A stretch of 64,000 bases of DNA, taken from the NCBI RefSeq assembly GCF_011039205.1, contig NZ_JAAKEL010000014.1, positions 28,633 to 92,632 of the forward strand, given 5' to 3'. Source of the stretch: Dysgonomonas sp. ZJ279. GTDB lineage: Bacteria > Bacteroidota > Bacteroidia > Bacteroidales > Dysgonomonadaceae. A program made the translations under genes and the position numbers. The notes beneath the pieces were generated by a model, which was given only the letters and a program-made list of their open reading frames with translations, made no database searches and was not told where the DNA came from. This document shows positions 8,773 through 17,383 of the stretch, one piece after another; position 1 is the first letter of the stretch; each line of letters starts with the position of its first letter.

Positions 8773-9561
8773 ATGAAAACAAATGTGGCAATATTGGGCA
8801 TAGATCTCCAAAATGATTTTACATCACCTACCGGATCCTTATTTGTAAAAGGAGCTGATAGCGATATAGAAAGAATAGTAAGTTTCATAAATAAAAATCA
8901 GGCTAGAATCGATTATGTAGCACTTACTCTCGACTCGCATCAACCTATACACATTGCCCATCAATGCTATTGGAAAGATAAAGATGGAAACAATCCTTCT
9001 CTGTTTACTACTATATCATTAGACGACGTTAGTAATAGTCGTTGGATACCACAATATAATAAAGAGTCAGCTATTCACTACTTCGAAAAACTTACAGAAA
9101 AAGGTGAAGTGTGTACAATCTGGCCAATGCATTGCGTATTGGGGAGTGAAGGTTGGGCTATAAATAAACGTCTTATCAACTACTTATCTATCTGGGCAAT
9201 ATCCAACAACAAATCTTACGAATTATTCTATAAAGGTTATAATCAATCGACAGAGCATTACAGCATATTTAAGGCAGCAGTAGAGTGGGAGGGACAACCA
9301 GAAACCAGTCTCAATACAAAACTGTTATCTCTGTTAAATTCTTATGATGAAGTTATATTAGTCGGTGAAGCTGCTGACTATTGTGTAGCTAACTCTCTAA
9401 ATGACATATTGGATGAATGCAATGAATTAGCAAAAAAGATAGTTATATTAACTGATTGCATGTCATGGATTAACCCCAATAATAAAAGAGCAGAATTGAT
9501 ATTTGAAAAAGCGATAAAACAAGGTGTAAAATTTAAATTATCAACAGATTATATCCTATAA
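8773..9561 (+). CDS. Isochorismatase-family cysteine hydrolase, nicotinamidase-like
   Basis: 262 aa, cytosolic. The Asp-Lys-Cys triad of this family is visible: D11 in I-D-L-Q-N-D-F, the Lys in F-Y-K-G near residue 154, and the Cys in A-D-Y-C-V-A-N-S near residue 203. The metal site of nicotinamidases is present as L-D-S-H-Q-P-I-H-I-A-H, and W-P-M-H-C-V-L-G matches the PncA W-P-x-H-C-V-x-G motif. A nicotinamide-to-nicotinate role in NAD recycling is therefore likely. It is longer than typical PncA (about 200 aa), with insertions near residues 75-105 and 130-150, so a different amide substrate is possible. Its 3' end overlaps the convergent EcsC gene by 13 bp. Confidence 0.78.
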   Translation: MKTNVAILGIDLQNDFTSPTGSLFVKGADSDIERIVSFINKNQARIDYVALTLDSHQPIHIAHQCYWKDKDGNNPSLFTTISLDDVSNSRWIPQYNKESAIHYFEKLTEKGEVCTIWPMHCVLGSEGWAINKRLINYLSIWAISNNKSYELFYKGYNQSTEHYSIFKAAVEWEGQPETSLNTKLLSLLNSYDEVILVGEAADYCVANSLNDILDECNELAKKIVILTDCMSWINPNNKRAELIFEKAIKQGVKFKLSTDYIL

Positions 9562-10169
9562 ACTTCGACAACTTCTATAGATTGACTATCCTTGTCAATA
9601 AAAATATTTTTAGCTACTTTACCTATAATTTTTGTAGATATACCATCGAAAGAGCCACCAATTATACCGCCTAAAACAGGAATTGCCTTTCCTATATTAG
9701 CCGCAGTTTTCTCTCCGGCATTAGTGGATACAACCTTTAGACTGATTTTTTGAAGTACTTTTGTCAGAACTTTCTCTCCGGATCTTATACTTAAATCTTT
9801 CAAAAGCTCTTTTGCCCCATTACCTGCCATACTGATATAAATTAGCGATTTCACTTTATCACTCGTTATATCATAACCGCCCATATAGGCTATCGCTGCA
9901 ATCATTCTCACTTGCACATAAATCACACTGGCAACATTCGCGGGAACTGTTAAAGGCATTACTGTTACACCTCCTAATCCTGTAACGAAGCCACTGGTTG
10001 CAGCTTTTGCTACCTGCCATTTTATGAGAGAATCTACTTGATGGCTAAGAGTGCCTTTTTGCTCTAAATAACTATTAGCTAAATCATAGGCCGAGTCAAC
10101 ACCGGTAAAACCGACAATTGCTTTTGAGTATGCCCAGTCTAATGTTTTTGAAATCAACCCTTTTCCCAT
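9549..10169 (-). CDS. EcsC family protein
   Basis: 206 aa. The sequence matches the EcsC family pattern: an N-terminal helix, an Ala/Gly/Val-rich amphipathic region (A-A-T-S-G-F-V-T-G-L-G-G and following), Q-V-R-M-I-A-A-I-A-Y-M-G-G-Y-D, and a Gly-rich segment, I-P-V-L-G-G-I-I-G-G-S. EcsC was first described beside an ABC exporter in Bacillus; its biochemical role is not established. No transporter genes adjoin it here. It is probably membrane-associated. The 3' end overlaps the neighbouring gene tail-to-tail. Confidence 0.75.
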   Translation of the reverse strand: MGKGLISKTLDWAYSKAIVGFTGVDSAYDLANSYLEQKGTLSHQVDSLIKWQVAKAATSGFVTGLGGVTVMPLTVPANVASVIYVQVRMIAAIAYMGGYDITSDKVKSLIYISMAGNGAKELLKDLSIRSGEKVLTKVLQKISLKVVSTNAGEKTAANIGKAIPVLGGIIGGSFDGISTKIIGKVAKNIFIDKDSQSIEVVEVYRI

Positions 10170-10236
10170 ATTATGCTTTGTTTTGTAGTAATTGTTTTAT
10201 CTTAAAGTACCAAATAAAATACAAGGTATAAAGAAT

Positions 10237-10268
10237 AAAGCGTTTCACTTCGAAAAATGAAACGCTTT
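10237..10268. terminator. Stem-loop between the thioredoxin-like and EcsC genes
   Basis: Arms of 11 bp (AAAGCGTTTCA at 10237-10247, TGAAACGCTTT at 10258-10268) with a 10-nt loop. It lies 20 bp downstream of the minus-strand thioredoxin-like gene and so probably ends that transcript. Confidence 0.7.
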
Positions 10269-10287
10269 TAATAAATAGTAAATTTAA

Positions 10288-10794
10288 TTAATTTTCTTTC
10301 AGCAATTGATCTAATTGGTTGGCTGTTAAATTCATTGCAACAACTACTCCATTCTCATCGATCAAGTAGTTTCTGAATCCTTTTTCCAATTGGTAACGGT
10401 TGAACAGGTCTGTATAAACATCTCCTTTAGCCATAAACTGATATTCTTCAGTTATTTTGTCTATAGCTACTGTTTTTTCAAAAACAGATTCACTTTCATC
10501 GAACGATACTGATACCATTTTCACCGGATAATTTTCTTTTTCAATTACATTCGAAAAAAGAACGTTATTCTTGTGAGAATAGGCATCGTAAGCCGCCCAG
10601 AAGTTTACCAATACTTTTTGTCCCCTTAGATCAGACAAACTAATTTTTGTTCCTGATACGTTTTCTAAATTTTGTATATCAGGAAACAGGTTTCCCGGAT
10701 AAATACCTTCCGAAAGCCTAGAAGTTCTTGTTGTATTCGACGATAAACTTATAAAGACCACGCCTACAATCAAGAAGTACTTCAAATACTTCAT
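10288..10794 (-). CDS. TlpA/thioredoxin-fold protein lacking the CXXC cysteines
   Basis: 168 aa with an N-terminal signal or anchor (residues 1-20, no clear lipobox). The fold pattern is TlpA/AhpC-TSA: I-S-L-S-D-L-R-G-Q-K-V-L-V-N-F-W-A-A, then V-S-V-S-F-D, and a C-terminal R-N-Y-L-I-D-E-N-G-V-V-V. The position of W-x-x-C-x-x-C reads W-A-A-Y-D-A-Y-S, so Asp70 and Ser73 replace both cysteines. No cysteine is present in the mature protein, so it cannot be a thiol oxidoreductase. A binding or chaperone-like periplasmic role is possible. It is preceded by a good promoter and a leader of about 128 nt. Confidence 0.78.
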   Translation of the reverse strand: MKYLKYFLIVGVVFISLSSNTTRTSRLSEGIYPGNLFPDIQNLENVSGTKISLSDLRGQKVLVNFWAAYDAYSHKNNVLFSNVIEKENYPVKMVSVSFDESESVFEKTVAIDKITEEYQFMAKGDVYTDLFNRYQLEKGFRNYLIDENGVVVAMNLTANQLDQLLKEN

Positions 10795-10959
10795 AAAATA
10801 ATCATTAGGTTACCACTAAAGCCGATTTCCAATTCCTCACAGAAAAGAAACAGACCCTCCCAATTTTTGGGAACAGAATAACTACCTCTACTCTTAGAGC
10901 AATATATCATCCTGCATTTTTAACGGCGCAAATATACTACATTTTTTACACTCTGGCAA
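10795..10959 (-). promoter_or_regulatory. Promoter and long leader of the thioredoxin-like gene
   Basis: Minus-strand TTG (10959-10957), exactly 20 nt, then TATATTTG (10936-10929) is a full match to the Bacteroidetes promoter consensus. Transcription would start near 10922, giving a leader of about 128 nt. The leader is less AT-rich than surrounding intergenic DNA. It contains a CTCTAAGAG hairpin and a TCCCAA-AAA-TTGGGA hairpin. It also contains a possible 7-codon reading frame (M-Q-D-D-I-L-L). I could not match it to a known riboswitch class. Confidence 0.55.
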
Positions 10960-11082
10960 GCAATTAGTTAAAATGTAATGTTATAGATAATTAAGATGAG
11001 TTATAGATAATATAATTCACTGTTTTTTCATTACTTTGCTTTTCCTTTACTGATAAGGGATTTCGAATATAAATAAGTAATT

Positions 11083-11535
11083 ATGCTGAAGTATATATAC
11101 ATATCATTGGGGTTGATAACTTTAACATTGGGTCTATTGGGAATAATAACTCCCGGTTTGCCAACGACGCCTTTTATACTACTCACAGCTTTCTTATTTG
11201 CCAAAGGATCGCCACAATTGCATAAAAGACTATTAAATAACAAACTTACCGGTCATTATATCAATCGGGTAAGCGGAGGATTAAGCGTAAAAGCCCGAAT
11301 TATTTCAATAGCCTTTATGTGGTGTATGGTCTGTATTACTGCATTTTTAGTCTTTGATTATGGGAAGATGCGGTTTATAATGATAGGCTTAGGGGTAATA
11401 GGAACTATAGCTCAATTAATAGTGCTTAGAAAAAGAAAAGCTAAGGTTCAGCCAATAGAAGTCGAGATACAAAACAGCAATATAGAAAGAACTGCTTACA
11501 GTATAAAAGCAGAGGCTACGGCCAATAAAGAATAA
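11083..11535 (+). CDS. DUF454 (YbaN family) inner-membrane protein
   Basis: 150 aa. The family motif is clear at the N-terminus: L-G-L-L-G-I-I-T-P-G-L-P-T-T-P-F-I-L-L-T-A-F-L-F-A-K within the first 42 residues, followed by a conserved S-P-x-L-H-x-x-L-L-x-N-x-x-x-G. Three hydrophobic segments are visible (about 5-40, 73-90 and 94-112), with a polar, charged tail of about 35 residues that is longer than usual. The function of the family is unknown. It is divergent from the thioredoxin-like gene. A TTACTTTG sequence about 50 bp upstream may be its -7 element. Confidence 0.8.
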   Translation: MLKYIYISLGLITLTLGLLGIITPGLPTTPFILLTAFLFAKGSPQLHKRLLNNKLTGHYINRVSGGLSVKARIISIAFMWCMVCITAFLVFDYGKMRFIMIGLGVIGTIAQLIVLRKRKAKVQPIEVEIQNSNIERTAYSIKAEATANKE

Positions 11536-11552
11536 TAATATAATAGTGCTTT

Positions 11553-11573
11553 AAAATATCGTTTTTATATTTT
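11553..11573 (+). terminator. Weak AT-rich hairpin after the DUF454 gene
   Basis: AAAATAT (11553-11559) and ATATTTT (11567-11573) form a 7-bp AT-only stem followed by a T-rich stretch. It may end the upstream transcript, but the stem is weak. Confidence 0.3.
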
Positions 11574-11649
11574 GTTTTTATAACTGATTTTCTTTCCTTT
11601 GTGTAGAAACCATTTATTAAAGTAAATTTGAAAAACATTTAAGAATTCA

Positions 11650-11967
11650 ATGGAGAACAATAGAGATAACGAAAATCAGATACAAATAGAACTTCCCGAA
11701 GATATTGCACAAGGTACATACTCAAACTTGTCTATAATATCACATTCTTCATCTGAGTTTGTTATTGATTTTATAAGGGTAGTTCCGGGATTACCAAAAG
11801 CAAAGGTACAGTCACGAATAATATTGACTCCCGATCAGGCAAAACGTTTGCTACATGCGTTGAATGAGAATATCAAGAGATATGAAAAACAAAATGGTCA
11901 TGTAGACATTGATAATGCAGAAGGTTTTCTCCCTCCGATGAATAACGGTCCGATAGGAGAAGCTTAA
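11650..11967 (+). CDS. DUF3467 protein
   Basis: 105 aa, soluble. The core reads Q-I-E-L-P-E-D-I-A-Q-G-T-Y-S-N-L then I-S-H-S-S-S-E-F-V-I-D-F-I-R-V-V-P-G-L-P-K-A-K-V-Q-S-R-I, a typical DUF3467 sequence. It ends with a helix, T-P-D-Q-A-K-R-L-L-H-A-L, and an unstructured tail. The family is widespread in Bacteroidetes and of unknown biochemical function. The gene stands alone, 114 bp after the DUF454 gene, and is followed by an AT-rich terminator. Confidence 0.85.
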   Translation: MENNRDNENQIQIELPEDIAQGTYSNLSIISHSSSEFVIDFIRVVPGLPKAKVQSRIILTPDQAKRLLHALNENIKRYEKQNGHVDIDNAEGFLPPMNNGPIGEA

Positions 11968-12016
11968 GATATATTTTATAATTTTACACACAATAGAGAT
12001 TATACATTCCTAAGAG

Positions 12017-12048
12017 TTAATATATTACAATACAATATATTAATTTTT
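12017..12048 (+). terminator. AT-rich terminator after the DUF3467 gene
   Basis: Arms TTAATATATT (12017-12026) and AATATATTAA (12034-12043) are perfect over 10 bp with a 7-nt loop, followed by five T residues. Confidence 0.55.
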
Positions 12049-12067
12049 GTATCAAAAAAATAAAAGA

Positions 12068-12089
12068 TATGTAAACAGTAGTTTACATA
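12068..12089. promoter_or_regulatory. Palindromic operator candidate upstream of the cytochrome bd operon
   Basis: Arms TATGTAAAC (12068-12076) and GTTTACATA (12081-12089) are perfect over 9 bp with a 4-bp spacer AGTA. A promoter-like ACGGTTTG follows at once. The 22-bp dyad lies about 57 bp upstream of the first gene of the operon, a fitting place for a redox- or oxygen-responsive regulator. The regulator's identity is unknown. Confidence 0.5.
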
Positions 12090-12145
12090 CGGTTTGTGAT
12101 AAATATTACTAAGTACAATAGATATAACTAATAAACTGAATAGAT

Positions 12146-12373
12146 ATGAGCGAAACATTACCTAAATTCAACTTCTTCACTATGTTTCGAGACGGCTTTA
12201 AAAGCATGACGATAGGAAAAACATTATGGACTTTGGTGATTATAAAACTGATTATCATGTTCTTAATTCTGCGTCCATTTTTCTTTCCCAATTTCTTGAA
12301 TTCAAAGTTTGACGATGCTAGTAGCAAGGCTGACTATGTAAGTGAAGAACTAATAAATAAATCAAAAGACTGA
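12146..12373 (+). CDS. DUF4492 small membrane protein of the cytochrome bd operon
   Basis: 75 aa with one strong hydrophobic segment (about residues 27-48) and the pattern F-x-x-M-F-R-D-G-F-K-S-M-T-I-G-K-T-L-W, typical of DUF4492. This small protein is regularly found just before cydA in Bacteroidetes. It may be a small accessory subunit of the oxidase, like CydX in proteobacteria, but the sequences are not obviously related. It ends 19 bp before cydA and shares its transcript. Confidence 0.82.
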   Translation: MSETLPKFNFFTMFRDGFKSMTIGKTLWTLVIIKLIIMFLILRPFFFPNFLNSKFDDASSKADYVSEELINKSKD

Positions 12374-12392
12374 TATCATTAACTAATACTCA

Positions 12393-13946
12393 ATGTTTAT
12401 GGAATTATTGAATGCATCATTAATAGACTGGTCTAGAGCCCAGTTTGCAATGACAGCAATGTATCACTGGTTGTTTGTGCCTCTTACTTTAGGACTAGGG
12501 GTTATCATGGCGATCATGGAAACAATGTATGTTCGTACAGGTAACGAGCAGTGGAAAAAAACCGCCAAATTCTGGATGGTTATTTTCGGTATCAACTTTG
12601 CAATTGGAGTTGCAACAGGTATTATACTTGAATTCCAATTCGGAACCAACTGGTCCAACTACAGTTGGTTTGTAGGTGATATCTTTGGAGCACCATTAGC
12701 TATCGAAGCCTCATTAGCCTTTTTTATGGAAGCCACATTTATTTCAATCATGTTCTTCGGATGGAAACGTGTGGGTAAAAAAGCCCATCTTGCTGCCACC
12801 TGGCTTACAGTACTAGGAGCTACACTATCGGCTCTATGGATCCTTATCGCTAATGCATGGATGCAATATCCAGTAGGAATGGAATTTAATCCAGACACCA
12901 CACGAAATGAAATGATTAACTTTTGGCAAATTGCTTTATCGCCTGTAGCCATTAATAAATTCTTCCATACCGTACTATCTTGTTGGATATTAGGTGGAGT
13001 TTTTGTAGTAGGTGTATCTGCTTGGTATTTTATCAAGAAAAGAGAAATCGAATTTGCACGACAAAGCATGAAAGTAGCTGCTGCATTTGGATTAGTAGCT
13101 TCTTTATTAACAGCATGGACAGGTCATGGATCTGCTTATCAAGTTGCTCAGAAACAGCCTATGAAGCTTGCCGTAATGGAAGGCCTTTACGAGGGTTCAC
13201 ATGGTGAGGGTCTTATTGCAGTAGCAATACCTAACCCCGATAAAAAATCATATAATGACGGTATTGAACCATATATTTTCGACATAAAAATACCTAAGGC
13301 TCTTTCACTGATGGGATATAATGATTTCGATGCATTTGTTCCGGGAATAAAAGACATAGTAGAAGGTGGTTATGAACTACCCGAAGGAGGTAAGGCACTA
13401 TCTTTTACTGAAAAACAAACTAAAGGAAGAACAGCTATTCAAGCTCTTGCTGATTATAAAATAGCCAAAAAGGCTGGCAACGAAACAGAAGCAGCCCGAT
13501 TTAAAGAAGTATTACGTGAAAACTATGCTTATTTTGGCTATGGCTATTTAGAAACTCCTGAGCAATTAATACCTAATATACCAATGGTATTTTGGGCTTT
13601 CCACATTATGGTTTATTTAGGTGGATATTTCATTTTATTATTTACAGCAGTACTATTCTTCTTATATCGAAAAAATCTGGAGTCTAAAAAATGGTTTTTA
13701 TGGACATGTGTATGGTCTATACCACTCGCATACATTGCCGGACAAGCAGGATGGATAGTAGCAGAAATGGGCCGTCAGCCTTGGACTATACAAGATGTTT
13801 TGCCCGTTCAGGCCGCGGTTTCAGCCATATCTACCAACTCTGTGATAATAACATTCTTCCTATTCCTTATTCTATTTACAGCTCTGTTGATTGCAGAGAT
13901 TCGTATTATGTTAAATCAAATAAGGAAGGGTCCGGGATCTCACTAA
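12393..13946 (+). CDS. cydA: Cytochrome bd ubiquinol oxidase subunit I
   Basis: 517 aa, inner membrane. CydA binds the three haems of the high-affinity bd oxidase. The axial His for haem b595 is H25 in A-M-Y-H-W-L-F-V-P, and the haem b558 His is near residue 192 in N-K-F-F-H-T-V-L. The G-R-Q-P-W segment near the C-terminus is diagnostic. The quinol-binding loop between helices 6 and 7 is present (about residues 250-390). The oxidase gives microaerobic respiration and oxygen scavenging in organisms otherwise regarded as anaerobes. It sits between the DUF4492 gene (19 bp) and cydB (45 bp). Confidence 0.97.
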   Translation: MFMELLNASLIDWSRAQFAMTAMYHWLFVPLTLGLGVIMAIMETMYVRTGNEQWKKTAKFWMVIFGINFAIGVATGIILEFQFGTNWSNYSWFVGDIFGAPLAIEASLAFFMEATFISIMFFGWKRVGKKAHLAATWLTVLGATLSALWILIANAWMQYPVGMEFNPDTTRNEMINFWQIALSPVAINKFFHTVLSCWILGGVFVVGVSAWYFIKKREIEFARQSMKVAAAFGLVASLLTAWTGHGSAYQVAQKQPMKLAVMEGLYEGSHGEGLIAVAIPNPDKKSYNDGIEPYIFDIKIPKALSLMGYNDFDAFVPGIKDIVEGGYELPEGGKALSFTEKQTKGRTAIQALADYKIAKKAGNETEAARFKEVLRENYAYFGYGYLETPEQLIPNIPMVFWAFHIMVYLGGYFILLFTAVLFFLYRKNLESKKWFLWTCVWSIPLAYIAGQAGWIVAEMGRQPWTIQDVLPVQAAVSAISTNSVIITFFLFLILFTALLIAEIRIMLNQIRKGPGSH

Positions 13947-13991
13947 TATTAAGTGTAAATCAGATTTTTAAATAAATAAAAAGATATAATT

Positions 13992-15140
13992 ATGATTACA
14001 TATTCATTTTTACAACATTATTGGTGGTTCTTAATTAGCTTGATTGGTGGACTCCTTTCCTTCCTTCTCTTTGTGCAAGGAGGACAATCGATGTTGTTCT
14101 CACTAGCCAGAGATAAAAAAGAGCGCCATATATTAGTAAATGCTTTAGGACGTAAGTGGGAATATACATTTACTACTCTTGTAACATTTGGTGGAGCTAT
14201 GTTTGCTTCATTCCCACTATTTTATTCTACTAGTTTCGGTGGAGCATATTGGGTATGGATGGCAATTCTGTTTTGTTTTGTTATACAAGCAGTATCTTAC
14301 GAATTTCAGTCGAAACCGGGCAATGTTTACGGAAAAAGAACGTATCAGGTCTTCTTATTCTTAAATGGATTACTTGGTACTTTTTTACTAGGAACCGCTA
14401 TTGCTACATTCTTCACTGGTTCTGAATTTACTGTAGGAAAGGGAAATATTACAGATTTGATCAATCCTACAATCAGCCGTTGGGAGAGTGCATGGCACGG
14501 ATTAGAAGCATTAGCTAATCCCCGTAACTGGACGCTTGGGCTTGCAGTTTTCTTCTTATCCAGAACATTAGCTTGCTTGTTCTTTATTAATCGTCTGCAA
14601 GATGAGAAGTTGGTTTCAAGAGCTCGTAAACTTCTAATGTTTAATGCTTTTCCATTTGTTCTATTTTTCTTAGTATTTGTTATTTGGACATTCGCATCTC
14701 CCGGATTTGCTGTAGATCCTGAAACCAAAGAAGTATCAATGGTTCTCTACAAATATTTTAATAACTTACTAGAAATGCCAGTGGTTGGAATATTATTTGT
14801 TGCAGGCGTTTTATTGGTTCTTCTAGGAATCGGTAAATCAATAATCAGCAGCGAATATAATAAAGGAATCTGGTTTTCGGGTATTGGAACAGTTTTGACT
14901 GTATGCTGCCTGCTTCTTATAACAGGTTTCAACAATACAGCTTTCTATCCTTCTACTCACGATTTACAAAGCTCTCTTACAATCGAGAATGCTTCTTCAA
15001 GTGAGTTTACTCTTTCAGTTATGGCTGTAGTATCTATTCTTGTACCAATAGTACTAGGATATATTATATATGCCTGGGGAGTAATGGAGAAAAAACCTTT
15101 CGATGCAAAAGACTTCGAAGATGATGGACACGTTTATTAA
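13992..15140 (+). CDS. cydB: Cytochrome bd ubiquinol oxidase subunit II
   Basis: 382 aa, about nine hydrophobic segments. It begins with Y-S-F-L-Q-H-Y-W-W-F-L-I-S-L-I-G-G, as is usual for Bacteroidetes CydB, and has the conserved Q-G-G-Q-S near residue 30. A polar C-terminal tail ends in D-D-G-H-V-Y. CydB is the structural partner of CydA in the bd oxidase. It is the last gene of the operon and is followed within 25 bp by a strong bidirectional terminator. Confidence 0.95.
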   Translation: MITYSFLQHYWWFLISLIGGLLSFLLFVQGGQSMLFSLARDKKERHILVNALGRKWEYTFTTLVTFGGAMFASFPLFYSTSFGGAYWVWMAILFCFVIQAVSYEFQSKPGNVYGKRTYQVFLFLNGLLGTFLLGTAIATFFTGSEFTVGKGNITDLINPTISRWESAWHGLEALANPRNWTLGLAVFFLSRTLACLFFINRLQDEKLVSRARKLLMFNAFPFVLFFLVFVIWTFASPGFAVDPETKEVSMVLYKYFNNLLEMPVVGILFVAGVLLVLLGIGKSIISSEYNKGIWFSGIGTVLTVCCLLLITGFNNTAFYPSTHDLQSSLTIENASSSEFTLSVMAVVSILVPIVLGYIIYAWGVMEKKPFDAKDFEDDGHVY

Positions 15141-15162
15141 TTAATTGTTCTTTATTTATAAT

Positions 15163-15196
15163 AAAAAAGACCTGCAATTTCTTGCAGGTCTTTTTT
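15163..15196. terminator. Strong bidirectional terminator
   Basis: Perfect 15-bp arms (15163-15177 and 15182-15196) with core GACCTGCAA/TTGCAGGTC and a 4-nt loop TTTC. An A run on the left and a T run on the right serve cydB (+) and the convergent S46 peptidase gene (-). Confidence 0.9.
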
Positions 15197-15215
15197 ATTA
15201 TAAATAATTGTGCTT

Positions 15216-17342
15216 TTATTTCACAATCTTCAATTCGTTTATAATACGAGGACATTTCATTACTTTATCTATTGTGTAAAGCACGTAGCGAATATCTACG
15301 CTGATGGTACGTTGTACCTTTGGCTCAAATACAATATCACCGCTTAGAGCCTCCCAGTTACCATCGAAAGCTAATCCGATAAGTTGCGCCTGGCCATCGA
15401 ATACAGGGCTACCCGAATTTCCTCCTGTAATATCATTATTAGAAAGGAAGTTTACATGCATAGTACCGTCTTTATCTGCATATTGACCAAAATTACCTGA
15501 TCTCAAATTATCAAGAATGTACTCTTGCACACCAAATTCAGGATCACCGGCCACTTCCTTTTCCAATACACCTTCCGATGTCGAGAAATAATCGTAGTAC
15601 ACTGCATCAGCAGGCTTATAACCACCTACAGAACCATAACTTAAACGTTGAGTAAAGTTAGCATCTGGAGAGAAAGCTTTATTAGGCTCCATTTCCATCA
15701 ATCCAGCCATAAACAAACGATCGCCTTGGCTCATTGCAGGATAATAAGGAGATAACTTATTGTATATATACTCCATACATGAAGTTAGTGAATTAGCAAG
15801 CTCAATAGCAGGATCTTTTTCTATATCTTTCTTTTTGCCACTGCTGATTAAAGCAATTACATCTTCCAGATTCGTAAACTTAGTTGTTTTATAAAACCAT
15901 TCTGCATACTTATCATAATCACCTTTGAATTTTTTCTCAATAGTTTTATATACACTTGGTAAATTCGCAGCCGGAACTCTTTCTGCATACAGTCTAAGCA
16001 ATACAGGCATTACTACTTTATCCAAGTTAGGCTCATAATCTTTGTAAGGAGTAGTCAACCTTCCTCTCAATGAGGTCTCCTTATTTGTAATTGTACTATC
16101 GTTACTCACATAATATGCAGTGCTCGCAAAACGGACAACCTCAATACCATTGTAGAAAGTCTCCTGAAAGTAAGTACGTATCTTAGCATCATCCATAGTT
16201 GCCTCGTATGCTTCTTTTAGCGCGGGAAGTGCCGAACCATATTTAGTTTGCCTGCTTGCATCTGAAGCAATCCACTGATTGAATCGGGCTTCAAGCTCTT
16301 CTTTTCCTTTTATTACATCTAGCTTAGCAATAGCTTCATTCATCCCCATTGCATTTTTCCAATAGTTAGAGCTACCTGCATATTTCGATGCATATTTTAT
16401 ACGAATTGCGTCATCAGCATTCATTGCTGCTCTCCATATATCTTGTTTTGCTCCACGAACTTCGATACGTGGTTTATGCTCCGATTCAACCATTTGAGTA
16501 ATACCCCATGATGTCATATAGCGTTCTGTACTTCCGGGATAGCCAATAGTCATTGCATAACTATTGTCCTCATACCCCTTCAATGAAACAGGCACTGAAT
16601 ATTTAGGTTTGTAAGGTACATTTTCAGCACTGTAATAAGCTGCACCATTATCTTTATTGGCGTATACACGAAATACTGAGAAATCGCCTGTCTGACGTGG
16701 CCACATCCAATTGTCTGTTTCACCCCCAAATTTACCGACAGATGATGGCGGAGCAAATGCCAATCTCACATCTTTGAATACCTCATAAACAACCACATAA
16801 TACTTGTTGTGGGAATAGAAGGGTACTACTTTTGCAGTTAAAAACTCATTACCCTCATATTGTTTCAAATACTCTTGCGATAATGAATCTATTTTAGTTT
16901 GACGCACCTCTTCACTATCATTCTCCGACACTCCAGCCGTAACATAAGCTGTGATATCTTCTACCTTTTGTAAAAAAGATACAGACAAACCATCGGCCTT
17001 CAACTCTTCATCAAAAGTTTGGCTCACAAAACCATCTTTCAAATAGTCATGCTCTACCGAACTCAACTTCTGAATGGCACCATAACCACAGTGGTGATTA
17101 GTAAAAATTAATCCCTGATCGGATACGGCAACACCTGTACAGCCTCCGCCAAATATTACAACAGCATCTTTTAACGATGGATTTGTCTCACTATAAATAC
17201 TATCCGTAGGAAATGTGAAACCCAGCTCTTTCATTCGAGCAACACTCAATTCATTGAGTTCTTTTAATAGCCACATCCCTTCATCAGCTTTTACTGAAAA
17301 AGCTAAGAAGAAAATGACTATCCCTAAAAATAATTTTCTCAT
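15216..17342 (-). CDS. S46 family dipeptidyl-peptidase, DPP7-like
   Basis: 708 aa with a signal peptide (residues 1-19, V-K-A). It is a periplasmic chymotrypsin-fold serine peptidase that releases dipeptides from peptide N-termini. The catalytic His is in F-T-N-H-H-C-G-Y-G, and the Ser in T-G-G-N-S-G-S-P. The residue that separates DPP7 (Gly) from Asp/Glu-specific DPP11 (Arg) falls in F-D-G-N-W-E, so a DPP7-type preference for hydrophobic residues is expected. G-K-F-G-G-E-T-D-N-W-M-W-P-R-Q-T-G-D-F is the family block around the catalytic Asp. It lies 41 bp after the flippase gene on the same strand. Confidence 0.92.
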   Translation of the reverse strand: MRKLFLGIVIFFLAFSVKADEGMWLLKELNELSVARMKELGFTFPTDSIYSETNPSLKDAVVIFGGGCTGVAVSDQGLIFTNHHCGYGAIQKLSSVEHDYLKDGFVSQTFDEELKADGLSVSFLQKVEDITAYVTAGVSENDSEEVRQTKIDSLSQEYLKQYEGNEFLTAKVVPFYSHNKYYVVVYEVFKDVRLAFAPPSSVGKFGGETDNWMWPRQTGDFSVFRVYANKDNGAAYYSAENVPYKPKYSVPVSLKGYEDNSYAMTIGYPGSTERYMTSWGITQMVESEHKPRIEVRGAKQDIWRAAMNADDAIRIKYASKYAGSSNYWKNAMGMNEAIAKLDVIKGKEELEARFNQWIASDASRQTKYGSALPALKEAYEATMDDAKIRTYFQETFYNGIEVVRFASTAYYVSNDSTITNKETSLRGRLTTPYKDYEPNLDKVVMPVLLRLYAERVPAANLPSVYKTIEKKFKGDYDKYAEWFYKTTKFTNLEDVIALISSGKKKDIEKDPAIELANSLTSCMEYIYNKLSPYYPAMSQGDRLFMAGLMEMEPNKAFSPDANFTQRLSYGSVGGYKPADAVYYDYFSTSEGVLEKEVAGDPEFGVQEYILDNLRSGNFGQYADKDGTMHVNFLSNNDITGGNSGSPVFDGQAQLIGLAFDGNWEALSGDIVFEPKVQRTISVDIRYVLYTIDKVMKCPRIINELKIVK

Positions 17343-17383
17343 TTTAGTTTATTATAATTTATAAATATTGTATTTCAATTGTG

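Noticed and set aside
10795..10928. tRNA, 4.5S RNA or known riboswitch
   Set aside because: No cloverleaf, no 4.5S-type tetraloop motif and no cobalamin, FMN or SAM signature could be found. It is left as an unassigned leader.
15216..17342. DPP11 (Asp/Glu-specific) assignment
   Set aside because: The specificity position in F-D-G-N-W-E is Gly, as in DPP7, not Arg as in DPP11.
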